In this document: one piece after another, positions 37,122-44,870 of the stretch
Layout: each line of letters opens with the position of its first letter
How positions within the stretch are numbered: position 1 is the first letter of the stretch
Assembly: GCF_011762225.1 (NCBI RefSeq)
Contig: NZ_JAASQI010000010.1
Span: 62,001 to 126,000, forward strand
Source of the DNA: Pseudochelatococcus lubricantis
GTDB lineage: Bacteria > Pseudomonadota > Alphaproteobacteria > Rhizobiales > Beijerinckiaceae
DNA length: 64,000 nucleotides
Direction of reading: 5' to 3'
The notes under the pieces: generated by a model
Database searches by the model: none
Seen by the model: only the letters and a program-made list of their open reading frames with translations
Told to the model about the DNA's origin: nothing
Translations under genes and position numbers: made by a program

Positions 37122-37135
37122 TTGATCCAGCGCAA
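37122..37135. promoter_or_regulatory. Fnr-type box between the TonB operon and nrdD
   Basis: TTGATCCAGCGCAA. At -41.5 on the minus strand the TonB transcript would start near 37087, right beside the NsrR-like palindrome. On the plus strand it would give a start near 37170 for nrdD, 60 nt upstream of the NrdR boxes. The identical 14-mer recurs at 53198. Confidence 0.6.
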
Positions 37136-37229
37136 GGAGTTTGGGTGGTGGAAAATCCGGAGGTCCGCCGCCCGCCACGCCTCACGCGAAACGGCCGCGC
37201 GGCAAATTGCCCCAATCCGATGAGCAGAG

Positions 37230-37245
37230 AATCAATATATAGTGC
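37230..37245 (+). promoter_or_regulatory. NrdR box 1 upstream of nrdD
   Basis: AATCAATATATAGTGC; the core CAATATATAGTG matches the NrdR consensus CwAtATaTwGtg at all 12 positions. It starts exactly 31 bp before a second box. Confidence 0.7.
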
Positions 37246-37260
37246 TTATTAAGATTTACG

Positions 37261-37276
37261 GCTCTACATGTAGACA
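37261..37276 (+). promoter_or_regulatory. NrdR box 2 upstream of nrdD
   Basis: GCTCTACATGTAGACA, with a perfect CTACATGTAG palindrome that fits the NrdR consensus except at two central positions. Spacing of 31 bp from box 1 is the usual three helical turns. It ends 46 nt before the nrdD start. Confidence 0.65.
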
Positions 37277-37322
37277 AACGGCTGGAGCCTCCGGCCGTGA
37301 CACGCGATAGCGGAGGATCCGG

Positions 37323-39065
37323 ATGCAAGCTGCTCACCATTGCTCCCGTTCAGCCCTGCCCGGGAGCGGCGTGACCGTCGACGCCGTCTCGACCATCGAC
37401 GAATATCTCGAACGGACCGACTGGCGGGTCAACGCGAACGCCAACCAGGGCTATTCGCTCGGCGGCCTGATCCTCAACACCTCCGGCAAGATGGTGGCCA
37501 ATTACTGGCTGTCGCACGTCTATCCCGACCGCATCGGAGACGCGCACCGCGACGGCGACCTGCATATCCACGATCTCGACATGCTGGCGGGCTACTGCGC
37601 CGGCTGGTCCCTGCGCACGCTGCTCGCGGAGGGGCTGAACGGTGTGCCGGACAAGGTGGAGGCCGGCCCGCCCCGGCACATGTCGAGTGCCGTCGGACAG
37701 ATCGTCAACTTCCTCGGCACGCTCCAGAACGAATGGGCCGGCGCGCAGGCCTTCAGCTCCTTCGACACCTACATGGCGCCCTACGTGCGCATCGACCGGC
37801 TCGGCTACGGTCAGGTGCGCCAGCATATGCAGGAGCTGATCTACAACCTGAACGTCCCCTCGCGCTGGGGCACGCAGACGCCGTTCACCAACCTGACTTT
37901 CGACTGGACATGCCCCGAGGACCTGCGCGGCGAGGTGCCGGTGATCGGCGGCCAGGAAGCCGGCTTCACCTACGGCGAGCTGCAAGCCGAGATGGACATG
38001 ATCAACCGTGCGTATATGGAGGTCATGGCGGCGGGCGACCACAGGGGCCGGGTCTTCACCTTCCCCATTCCTACCTACAACATCACGCCGGATTTTCCGT
38101 GGGAGAGCGAGAATGCCCGACGCCTCTTCGCCCTCACGGCGAAATACGGGCTGCCCTATTTCCAGAACTTCATCAATTCGGACATGAAGCCGAACATGGT
38201 GCGCTCCATGTGCTGCCGGCTGCAGCTCGATCTCGGCGAACTGCTCAAGCGTGGCAATGGCCTGTTCGGCAGCGCGGAGCAGACCGGCTCCCTCGGCGTC
38301 GTCACCATCAACTGCGCCCGGCTCGGCTATCTCCACAAGGGCGACGAGGAGGCGCTTTTCGGGCGGCTCGACGCGCTGCTGGCCATCGGCCGCGACAGCC
38401 TCGAAATCAAGCGCCGCGTCGTGCAGCGGCTCATCGATGACGGCCTGCTGCCCTATACACGGCGTTATCTCGGCACGCTGCGGAACCATTTCTCGACGCT
38501 CGGCGTCAACGGCATCAACGAGATGATCCGCAATTTCACCGGCGATGCACACGACATCACCACCGATCATGGCCACGCCTTTGCCCTGCGCGTGCTCGAT
38601 CACACGCGGGCTAGGATCGTCGGCTTCCAGGAGGAGACCGGCCATCTCTACAATCTGGAAGCGAGCCCCGCGGAAGGCGCGACCTATCGCTTCGCCAGGG
38701 AGGACCGCAAGCGCTATGCGGATATCCTGCAAGCCGGCACCCGGCACGAGCCCTATTACACCAACTCCAGCCAGTTGCCGGTCGGCTTCACCGACGATCC
38801 GTTCGAGGCGCTGATGCGGCAGGATGCCCTGCAGTGCAGGTACACCGGCGGCACGGTGCTCCATCTCTACATGGGAACGCGGCTTTCCTCGGCGGAGGCC
38901 TGCGGCACGCTGGTCCGCCGCGCACTGGAGAACTTCCGCCTGCCCTACATCACCGTCACCCCCACGTTCTCGATCTGCCCGAAGCACGGATACATCGCGG
39001 GCGAGCACGAGTTCTGCCCGAAGTGCGACGCGGAACTTCTGGAACGGCGGCATGCATCCGCCTGA
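37323..39065 (+). CDS. nrdD: Anaerobic ribonucleoside-triphosphate reductase, catalytic chain lacking the glycyl-radical tail
   Basis: 580 residues from ATG 37323 (GGAGGA upstream). Class III reductase features: GYCAGWSLRTLL with the putative thiyl Cys92, RSMCCRLQLD (Cys297-Cys298), and GLFGSAEQTGSLGVVTINCARLGYL. No N-terminal ATP-cone is seen. The C-terminus ends with a zinc-site-like FSICPKHGYI...FCPKC (C552, H555, C565, C568) and then stops; the RVxGY glycyl-radical motif that follows in one-piece NrdD is missing here and appears in the next gene. Reduces NTPs without oxygen. Followed by the radical-bearing small gene and nrdG. Confidence 0.93.
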   Translation: MQAAHHCSRSALPGSGVTVDAVSTIDEYLERTDWRVNANANQGYSLGGLILNTSGKMVANYWLSHVYPDRIGDAHRDGDLHIHDLDMLAGYCAGWSLRTLLAEGLNGVPDKVEAGPPRHMSSAVGQIVNFLGTLQNEWAGAQAFSSFDTYMAPYVRIDRLGYGQVRQHMQELIYNLNVPSRWGTQTPFTNLTFDWTCPEDLRGEVPVIGGQEAGFTYGELQAEMDMINRAYMEVMAAGDHRGRVFTFPIPTYNITPDFPWESENARRLFALTAKYGLPYFQNFINSDMKPNMVRSMCCRLQLDLGELLKRGNGLFGSAEQTGSLGVVTINCARLGYLHKGDEEALFGRLDALLAIGRDSLEIKRRVVQRLIDDGLLPYTRRYLGTLRNHFSTLGVNGINEMIRNFTGDAHDITTDHGHAFALRVLDHTRARIVGFQEETGHLYNLEASPAEGATYRFAREDRKRYADILQAGTRHEPYYTNSSQLPVGFTDDPFEALMRQDALQCRYTGGTVLHLYMGTRLSSAEACGTLVRRALENFRLPYITVTPTFSICPKHGYIAGEHEFCPKCDAELLERRHASA

Positions 39066-39080
39066 ACGAAAGGAAAGACC

Positions 39081-39284
39081 ATGAAAGAGACGACAATCGC
39101 CATCGCCGCGCGGGATACCGTTCCCTCCGCCCCTGTCGCGCCGCACGACGGGGAGCGCCAGCGCTGCGAGATCTGGACCCGTGTGATGGGCTATCACCGC
39201 CCGGTGTCCTCGTTCAACCGCGGCAAGAAGGGCGAGTTCCATGAACGCCTCTACTTTACGGAAGAGCGCACGCGCCACGGTTGA
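39081..39284 (+). CDS. Separate glycyl-radical segment of anaerobic ribonucleotide reductase
   Basis: 67 residues from ATG 39081 with its own Shine-Dalgarno (AAAGGA). The last 40 residues, CEIWTRVMGYHRPVSSFNRG and on to EFHERLYF, match the C-terminal end of one-piece class III NrdD; Gly37 in RVMGY is the expected radical site. The first 28 residues are a new leader with no counterpart. It starts 15 bp after the nrdD stop and overlaps nrdG by 44 bp. A simple frameshift is unlikely since it has its own ribosome site and N-terminal extension. It should bind NrdD and be activated by NrdG (inference). Confidence 0.85.
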   Translation: MKETTIAIAARDTVPSAPVAPHDGERQRCEIWTRVMGYHRPVSSFNRGKKGEFHERLYFTEERTRHG

Positions 39285-39924
39285 GCGGAACGCGGACCCC
39301 ATCCGGATCGGCGGCCTTGAGCGCCTGTCGCTGTGCGACTGGCCCGGCAGGCTCGCCGCGACCGTCTTCTGTCAGGGGTGCCCGTGGGATTGCCCCTATT
39401 GCCACAATCCGCATCTGCTGCCCGCCCGGGGGCGGGAGATGCTGCCTTGGCCCGGCGTGCTCGCCTTTCTGGAAACCCGGCGCGGACTTCTGGACAGTGT
39501 GGTGTTTTCGGGCGGCGAGCCCACGATGCAGAAGGGTCTGCCGGACGCAATCCGGCAGGTCCGCGCTTTTGGGTTCGGCATCGGCCTGCATTCCGCCGGC
39601 CCCTATCCGCAGCGGCTTGCGACGGTGCTGCCGCTCGTCGACTGGGTGGGGTTCGACGTCAAGGCCGCCTTCGGCGAATACGACCGCGTTACCCGCGTGC
39701 CCCTTAGCGGCAAACGGGCAAAGGAGAGCCTGCGACATCTGCTGGAAAGCGGGGTTGCATTCGAATTGCGCACGACGGCCGATCCCCATCTGCTGGATGA
39801 AGCGGCTGTCGAGCGGCTGCGGGCGGACCTTGCGGACATGGGCGCACCGCCGCACAGGCTCCAGTCCTTCCGGTCCGTCGGCACCCGTTACCCGACGAGC
39901 GAAAAAAGTCCCGGCCGCAGTTGA
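39241..39924 (+). CDS. nrdG: Anaerobic ribonucleotide reductase activating protein (radical SAM)
   Basis: 227 residues from ATG 39241, overlapping the small gene by 44 bp. The radical SAM cysteines are C47-x3-C51-x2-C54 in FCQGCPWDCPYCHN; VVFSGGEPTMQ is the SAM-binding GGEP motif. It makes the glycyl radical on the reductase, here on the separate small chain. Convergent with nsrR (36-bp gap). It is longer than E. coli NrdG (about 154 residues) and resembles the NrdG2/PflA-like type. Confidence 0.93.
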   Translation: MNASTLRKSARATVERNADPIRIGGLERLSLCDWPGRLAATVFCQGCPWDCPYCHNPHLLPARGREMLPWPGVLAFLETRRGLLDSVVFSGGEPTMQKGLPDAIRQVRAFGFGIGLHSAGPYPQRLATVLPLVDWVGFDVKAAFGEYDRVTRVPLSGKRAKESLRHLLESGVAFELRTTADPHLLDEAAVERLRADLADMGAPPHRLQSFRSVGTRYPTSEKSPGRS

Positions 39925-39960
39925 GGAAGCCCGCGTAGCGTTCGTGAACGCGATGGCGCT

Positions 39961-40401
39961 TCACGCAGCCGGCTTTATACCGAAGTCGGCCGGGGTGAGG
40001 ACGATGTCCGCGAGCGTGTGGCGGTCCATCGTTGCCATGAACGCCTGCAGCGCCTCAGTCAACACGCCGCGCAACCGGCATTGGCAGGAAATGCGGCAGA
40101 GGGCTCCGTCTCCCTTTTGGGCGGCAAAACACTCGACAAGGGCGAAGTCCGGCTCCGTGGCGCGCAGCACGTCGCCGAGACGGATGCTCGCTGCCTCCCG
40201 CGCCAGCGTCAGCCCGCCGGAGCGGCCGCGCACCGCCTTGAGAAAGCCAGCGCGCGTCAACTGATTGGTGACCTTCATCAGGTGGTTGCGCGATATCCCG
40301 TAGACGGCCGCCGTTTCCTCGATGGTGATCAGGCGATCCCGGCAAGTCGCCGCATACATCAGGATGCGCAGGGCATAGTCCGAGAAATTCGTCAGCCGCA
40401 T
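39961..40401 (-). CDS. nsrR: NsrR, nitric oxide-sensing Rrf2 repressor
   Basis: 146 residues. MRLTNFSDYALRILMYAA (residues 1-18) and ISRNHLMKVTNQLTRAGFLKAVRGRSGG (36-63) align closely with E. coli NsrR rather than IscR or RirA. Cluster cysteines are C91, C102, C106 and C108, with C91 at the same position as in E. coli. It binds an Fe-S cluster and loses DNA binding on reaction with NO. Several sites fitting its operator lie in this window. Confidence 0.92.
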   Translation of the reverse strand: MRLTNFSDYALRILMYAATCRDRLITIEETAAVYGISRNHLMKVTNQLTRAGFLKAVRGRSGGLTLAREAASIRLGDVLRATEPDFALVECFAAQKGDGALCRISCQCRLRGVLTEALQAFMATMDRHTLADIVLTPADFGIKPAA

Positions 40402-40732
40402 CGGCGCGCCCGGTTACCAGTGACTGTCGGGATCATGCAACTCGCCTTATAACAATATGCTTCCCCGTGAAAAGGCCGGAGACCGCCGCCGCGCGACCTG
40501 TCCGCCAGCACCGGGGGCCGACGGGCCTGACTCATCGGCCCGGGCGAAGCCCGCGCGGCGTTTGAATGAAGCGAAGTCGGCATCGGTCAGGAGGACCGGG
40601 GTCGATGGCACTGATGCAAGCATTTATCTATGCATACCAAATTCGTCTTTTGCAAGCCGCGCACGGGTTTTCCGCCTGCGGGCGGCGCAAAGCAGGGCGG
40701 CCCGGCGGGCGCAGCGGCAAACAGGCCATAGT

Positions 40733-40746
40733 TTGTGCGGCGACAA
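40733..40746. promoter_or_regulatory. TTGT-N6-ACAA Fnr-family box
   Basis: TTGTGCGGCGACAA, the same TTGT/ACAA form as the two boxes before nirK. It is 256 nt before the DUF2249 start. Confidence 0.5.
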
Positions 40747-40895
40747 AGACATTTTGTCGCGGCTGCCGGACCATGTCCGGGAAATGGCGCGCACGCCGGT
40801 CGGAAGTCGCGCCGGATCGAGGACTCGCAGAGCGTGATGCCTTCCGGCTGAAGGACCATCCCGGTCTGTTCATTTGAGCGAGCATCGTCTGTTAC

Positions 40896-40916
40896 GGAAA
40901 GCGGTATCCGCTTTTC
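40896..40916. repeat. RIME-like short palindrome
   Basis: GGAAAGCGG, TAT, CCGCTTTTC followed by GGGATTGTGCTC. Eight of nine stem pairs match. CTTTTCGGGAT..TGCTC is a common end of short intergenic repeats in Hyphomicrobiales. Confidence 0.6.
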
Positions 40917-41001
40917 GGGATTGTGCTCTGGCCCGGAATCGCCCGGCGTGGCTCCGGGTCAACCGTGCCGCTGTCGTTGCCGAAACACCGGAGCCGTTTC
41001 C

Positions 41002-41547
41002 ATGAACCCGCGCCCTGCCGCTTCCCTCCCCGCAACGCGGGATCTCGATGTACGCCTCCTCATACGTGCCGGGCGGGAACCGTTCACCGCGATCATGGCC
41101 GCGACAGATGCACTCGCCCCCGGCGAGCGGCTGCGGCTGATCGCGCCGTTTCGCCCCGCGCCGCTATTCGACATCATGACCCACCGGGGATTTTCCGCGA
41201 CGGACCGCCAGTTGCCCGGTGGCGCCTGGGAGGTGATCTTCACCCCCATCGCCAGCCCGCCGCCGGAAGAGGGGCTGGCGCCCGGCTCGTGTCCGGGTGC
41301 GGCGCTCTGGCCGGAGCCGGTGGCCATGCTCGATCTCACCGGCGTGGCGCCACCCGGGCCGAAGGAGCGGATTCTCGAAGTGCTGGACGGCCTCACCCCC
41401 GGCGACGTGCTCTTCGCGCTTCTGGACGGCGAGCCCGGCCAGATCCTGCCCGAACTCGCCATGCACGGGCACGAATGGGCCGGCAACCTGAGCGCGGCGG
41501 GCGACGCCTATCGCCTGCTGGTGCGCAAGGGCGCGGGCGACGAATAA
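41002..41547 (+). CDS. Protein with two DUF2249 domains
   Basis: 181 residues from ATG 41002. Two copies of the DUF2249 fold are visible: DVRLLIRAGREPFTAIMAATDALAPGERL (about residues 14-42) to EVIFTP, and MLDLTGVAPPGPKERILEVLDGLTPGDVL (about 108-136) to YRLLVRKG. DUF2249 genes recur beside nirK, nor and nos genes in denitrifiers; their role is not known. It lies 234 bp upstream of nirK on the same strand, with two Fnr-family boxes between them. Confidence 0.85.
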   Translation: MNPRPAASLPATRDLDVRLLIRAGREPFTAIMAATDALAPGERLRLIAPFRPAPLFDIMTHRGFSATDRQLPGGAWEVIFTPIASPPPEEGLAPGSCPGAALWPEPVAMLDLTGVAPPGPKERILEVLDGLTPGDVLFALLDGEPGQILPELAMHGHEWAGNLSAAGDAYRLLVRKGAGDE

Positions 41548-41646
41548 CCCCATCCGGCGGACAACAGCTGCCCGCACCGCGAGGCGGTGGCGACGGCCCT
41601 TGCGGCCGTCTTTCGCCACGTTCGCAGCCCGGCCGCGCACGCCTGT

Positions 41647-41660
41647 TTGTGCTGCGACAA
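41647..41660. promoter_or_regulatory. TTGT-N6-ACAA box 1 upstream of nirK
   Basis: TTGTGCTGCGACAA, 122-135 nt upstream of the nirK start. Confidence 0.55.
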
Positions 41661-41687
41661 ACAGCGTGTCCGGATAGTCCCGGAAGG

Positions 41688-41701
41688 TTGTTTCGGCACA
41701 A
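41688..41701. promoter_or_regulatory. TTGT-N6-ACAA box 2 upstream of nirK
   Basis: TTGTTTCGGCACAA. At -41.5 it would set a transcript start near 41736 and a 46-nt leader, so it is the better placed of the two nirK boxes. Confidence 0.6.
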
Positions 41702-41781
41702 CGAACGCGGTCACCCGACATGTAAATTGGAGAACGACAGACCGGGCAAGGGAACCGGCGCAATAACCGAAAGGAAGAACC

Positions 41782-42906
41782 ATGAGCAAGTTCCCAATGA
41801 CGCGACGCACACTTTTTGCCGGGGTGACGATGGCTGGCGTGATGGCTCAGCTCAACAACGGCGCGGCACAGGCGCAGCATGCGGTTCCCGCCGCCGCGGG
41901 CAACGGCGCCGCGGGCCTGCCGCGGGTCAAGGTCGATCTGGTCGACCCGCCCTTCGTGCATGCCCACGAACAGGTCGCGACCGATGGACCGAAGATCGTT
42001 GAATTCGAGCTGGTCATCGAGGAAAAGAAGATCGTCCTTGACGCCGACGGCACGGAAACCATCGCCTTCACGTTCAACGGCACCGTGCCGGGGCCGCTGA
42101 TGGTGGTGCATGAGGGCGACTATGTCGAGCTGACGCTGGTCAACCCGGCGAGCAACGAACTCCTGCACAACATCGACTTCCACAGCTCGACCGGCGCGCT
42201 GGGCGGCGGCGCCCTCACGCAGGTCAACCCCGGCGAAAAGGTCGTGCTGCGTTGGAAGGCGACGAAGCCGGGCGTGTTCGTCTACCACTGCGCCCCTCCC
42301 GGCATGGTGCCGTGGCACGTCGTTTCGGGCATGAACGGGGCGATCATGGTGCTGCCGCGCGACGGGCTGAAGGACGGCCAGGGCAACCCGCTCCGCTACG
42401 ACAGGGTCTACTATGTCGGGGAGCAGGACTTCTACGTGCCGCGCGACGAGAACGGCAAGTTCAAGAAGTACGACACCGCCGGCGAGGCCTATGAAGATCA
42501 ATTGAAGGTGATGCGGACGCTGACGCCCACTCATATCGTCTTCAACGGCCGTGTCGGCGCACTCACGGGAGACGGCGCACTGACCTCGAAGGTGGGCGAG
42601 ACGGTACTGATCATCCACAGCCAGGCCAACCGCGACACCCGGCCCCACCTGATCGGCGGACACGGCAACTACGTCTGGGCGACCGGCAAGTTCCGCAACC
42701 CGCCCGAGCTGGATCAGGAGACGTGGTTCATCCCCGGCGGCACGGCGGGAGCGGCGCTCTACACCTTCGAGCAGCCCGGCGTCTATGCCTACGTGAACCA
42801 CAACCTGATCGAGGCCTTCGAACTCGGCGCGGCCGCGCACTTCAAGGTAGAGGGCCAGTGGAACGACGACCTGATGACGCAGGTGCGCGCGCCGGCAGGC
42901 GTCTGA
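41782..42906 (+). CDS. nirK: Copper-containing nitrite reductase
   Basis: 374 residues. Tat signal ([14 protein letters not shown], about residues 6-19). Two cupredoxin domains; copper ligands and the catalytic Asp are visible in [12 protein letters not shown] (type 1 His, Asp, type 2 His), [20 protein letters not shown] (type 2 His, type 1 Cys, His, Met) and [11 protein letters not shown] (type 2 His). It reduces nitrite to NO in the periplasm as a trimer, with pseudoazurin as the likely donor. GGAAG precedes the ATG. nirV follows after a hairpin. Confidence 0.98.
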   Translation: MSKFPMTRRTLFAGVTMAGVMAQLNNGAAQAQHAVPAAAGNGAAGLPRVKVDLVDPPFVHAHEQVATDGPKIVEFELVIEEKKIVLDADGTETIAFTFNGTVPGPLMVVHEGDYVELTLVNPASNELLHNIDFHSSTGALGGGALTQVNPGEKVVLRWKATKPGVFVYHCAPPGMVPWHVVSGMNGAIMVLPRDGLKDGQGNPLRYDRVYYVGEQDFYVPRDENGKFKKYDTAGEAYEDQLKVMRTLTPTHIVFNGRVGALTGDGALTSKVGETVLIIHSQANRDTRPHLIGGHGNYVWATGKFRNPPELDQETWFIPGGTAGAALYTFEQPGVYAYVNHNLIEAFELGAAAHFKVEGQWNDDLMTQVRAPAGV

Positions 42907-42916
42907 CGCATCCTCC

Positions 42917-42940
42917 GCCCCCTCCCGCGCGGGAGGGGGC
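42917..42940. terminator. Hairpin between nirK and nirV
   Basis: GCCCCCTCCCGC followed directly by GCGGGAGGGGGC, a perfect 12-bp palindrome (10-bp stem with a GCGC loop). It starts 10 bp after the nirK stop. No T-run follows, so it may only attenuate or protect the nirK message before nirV. Confidence 0.6.
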
Positions 42941-43015
42941 CATCGCTTCCCTGTAACCCGACATCGTTTTCCGGCCCGATCTCTCGGCCGATCCGTCGGC
43001 CCACAGGAGCCTTCC

Positions 43016-43885
43016 ATGCACGGGTTTTCGCTATTCGTCGGGGCAGCGGCCTTCGCGGCGGCCGGGGCCATGCTTATCCCGCTCGATGCCGCCAGCGGCG
43101 GTGAGATTTCGCCGAAAAACTCGTCCGCGCCAAAGGTCGTGCGTCTTGATCCGCATCCATTCACGCACCGGGTCGATGGCGAATGGACCCGGCAGGGCCG
43201 TCCCGTCGACGCTCCGAAGGTGACGGTGAAAATCCCGGCGCCGGTCGACATCATGGCCTATCCGGTCAGCGTCGCGGACTATCTGGCCTGCGTGGCCGAG
43301 GCGGTCTGCGCGGCGCCCGGCGGCCCTGCCGACCGCAGCGACCTGCCGGTGACGGGCGTCAGCTATCAGGACGCGACGGCCTATGCCGGCTGGCTGTCGA
43401 GGAAGACCGGCGCGACGTGGCGGCTGCCAACCGACGCGGAATGGGCGCACGGCGCCGGTAGCCGTTTCGCAGACGACGCGCTCGGCGTGGCGGAGGACAG
43501 CAACAACCCCGCCGTGCGCTGGCTGGCCCTCTATGATGCGGAGACGGCGCGCAGCCGTGGCCGCGACAGGACGGTCAAGCCCCTTGGGGCGGTCAATGTC
43601 AACGAACTCGGCGTTTACGACATCGGCGGCCCGGTCTGGGAATGGACCTCCACCTGCCTGCAGCGGGTGGAAACCGATGCGGGCGGCGCCGTCACCGCCC
43701 GGAACGAGATCTGCGGCATCTATATCGTCGAGGGCCAGCACCGCGCGGCGCTGACATTCTTCGTCCGCGATCCGAAAAGCGGCGGCTGCTCGGTCGGCAC
43801 GCCGCCCGACAACATCGGTTTCCGGCTGGTGCGCGAAATCAGGCCCGGGGTCATCGATCGCCTCATGAAATGGCTTTCGTCCTGA
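43016..43885 (+). CDS. nirV: NirV, sulfatase-modifying-factor fold protein
   Basis: 289 residues. N-terminal signal or anchor (FSLFVGAAAFAAAGAML) then the FGE-sulfatase/SUMF1 domain, with AYPVSVADYLACV, VTGVSYQDATAYAGWLSRKTGATWRLPTDAEW and GGPVWEWTSTC. NirV almost always follows nirK; its exact role is unsettled. It sits between nirK and nnrR. Confidence 0.9.
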   Translation: MHGFSLFVGAAAFAAAGAMLIPLDAASGGEISPKNSSAPKVVRLDPHPFTHRVDGEWTRQGRPVDAPKVTVKIPAPVDIMAYPVSVADYLACVAEAVCAAPGGPADRSDLPVTGVSYQDATAYAGWLSRKTGATWRLPTDAEWAHGAGSRFADDALGVAEDSNNPAVRWLALYDAETARSRGRDRTVKPLGAVNVNELGVYDIGGPVWEWTSTCLQRVETDAGGAVTARNEICGIYIVEGQHRAALTFFVRDPKSGGCSVGTPPDNIGFRLVREIRPGVIDRLMKWLSS

Positions 43886-43991
43886 CTTCGGCATTCAAAT
43901 GGCTGGAGGCTGTTGGTGACCATGGACAGCCTCTAGGCAACGGCCCCGTTTTGCGGCACCAATGAGTGACGCGATGAAACGGGAGCGGGGC

Positions 43992-44684
43992 ATGGCGATC
44001 GATATTTCTCTGGTCCGCGCGCTGCCGCTTTTCAGCCGGGTGAGCGATGCGGAACTGTCGCGGCTGATGACGCGCGCCGCCGGTCGCAGGGTGCCGAAGG
44101 GCGAGGCGGTGTTCGAGCAGGGCAAGGTCGCCGATACGTTCTACCTCCTGTTGCACGGCAGGCTGAAGGTGTCGCAGGTCACCCCGGACGGCCAGCAGGT
44201 CATGGTCCGCATCGTGCATCCGGGCGACCTCTTCGGCTTCGCCCGCGCGCTCAACCGGCCGGATTATCCCGGCACGGCCCGCGCAGCGGTGGACAGCATC
44301 GTCGTCGGCTGGCCGATGTCCGACTGGGATGCGGTGGTGGAGGCCAATCCCCGCCTTGCCATCAACGCCATGCAGACGATCGGCGAGCGGCTCGATGAGG
44401 CCCATACGCGCCTGCGCGAGATGTCCACGCAGGAAGTCGAGCGCCGCATCGCCCACGCCGTTCTGCGTCTGGCCGAGAAAGCCGGGCGGCAGGAGGCGGG
44501 CGGCACCCGCATCGACTTTCCCATCACCCGGCAGGACATCGCCGAGATGACGGGCACCACCCTCCACACGGTTTCCCGCACCCTCTCCGCGTGGGAGGGA
44601 CAAGGGCTGGTCGAGAGCGGGCGGCAGAAGCTGACCGTCTGCGATGCCGACGGGCTGACCCGGATCGCCGACGGACAGGGCTGA
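43992..44684 (+). CDS. nnrR: NnrR, Crp/Fnr-family NO-responsive activator
   Basis: 230 residues from ATG 43992 (GGGAG six bases upstream; longer starts at 43962 and 43974 are possible). cNMP-like sensor domain without the Fnr cysteine set, and a C-terminal HTH with MTGTTLHTVSRTLSAWE. At the Fnr E-x2-SR position it has H-T-V-S-R, as in NnrR proteins, which predicts a changed half-site. NnrR activates nir and nor genes in response to NO. It follows nirV by about 100 bp. Confidence 0.87.
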   Translation: MAIDISLVRALPLFSRVSDAELSRLMTRAAGRRVPKGEAVFEQGKVADTFYLLLHGRLKVSQVTPDGQQVMVRIVHPGDLFGFARALNRPDYPGTARAAVDSIVVGWPMSDWDAVVEANPRLAINAMQTIGERLDEAHTRLREMSTQEVERRIAHAVLRLAEKAGRQEAGGTRIDFPITRQDIAEMTGTTLHTVSRTLSAWEGQGLVESGRQKLTVCDADGLTRIADGQG

Positions 44685-44763
44685 GCGCCCCCGGCATCAG
44701 CTCCGTTGTTTGTGAAAACGCAAAATCCGGGATAGCCGGCCGGGGTATCTCCAATACAAGCGG

Positions 44764-44840
44764 CTGGAGCGCTTTCCGATCACAATTCGCTCGGAACGAG
44801 AAATCTGACCCGTTTCAACAGAAGCAGGTCAGATTCCAGC
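44764..44840 (-). repeat. Dispersed palindromic repeat, copy 2 (inverted)
   Basis: Between nnrR and the next Crp/Fnr gene. Read on the minus strand it follows the order of copies 1 and 3: GAATCTGACC, GTTGAAACGGGTCAGATT, then GAGCGAATTGTGATCGGAAA and GCGCTCC. More diverged than the other pair. Confidence 0.65.
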
Positions 44841-44870
44841 CCGCGAAGGAGGTAGAAAGGCGTTTTCCCG

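Larger units (their letters stand above)
40402..41001. other. 600-bp intergenic region between nsrR and the DUF2249 gene
   Basis: No credible gene; open frames here are Arg/Ala/Pro-rich shadows. It contains the nsrR promoter, a TTTATCTATGCAT element near 40622-40636 that holds half-sites like NsrR targets but with wrong spacing, a TTGT-N6-ACAA box (40733-40746) and a RIME-like palindrome (40896-40916). The length leaves room for a long 5' leader or small RNA, for which there is no direct evidence. Confidence 0.5.

Noticed and set aside
39060-39085. Frameshift or sequencing error breaking nrdD
   Set aside because: The small downstream gene has its own Shine-Dalgarno and 28 extra residues before the matching part, so a simple one- or two-base error cannot rejoin the two. 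It is treated as a natural split, to be confirmed in relatives.
40457-40885. Open frames in the nsrR-DUF2249 gap
   Set aside because: Overlapping frames on both strands give Arg/Ala/Pro-rich products without motifs, and the region is full of regulatory-type palindromes.
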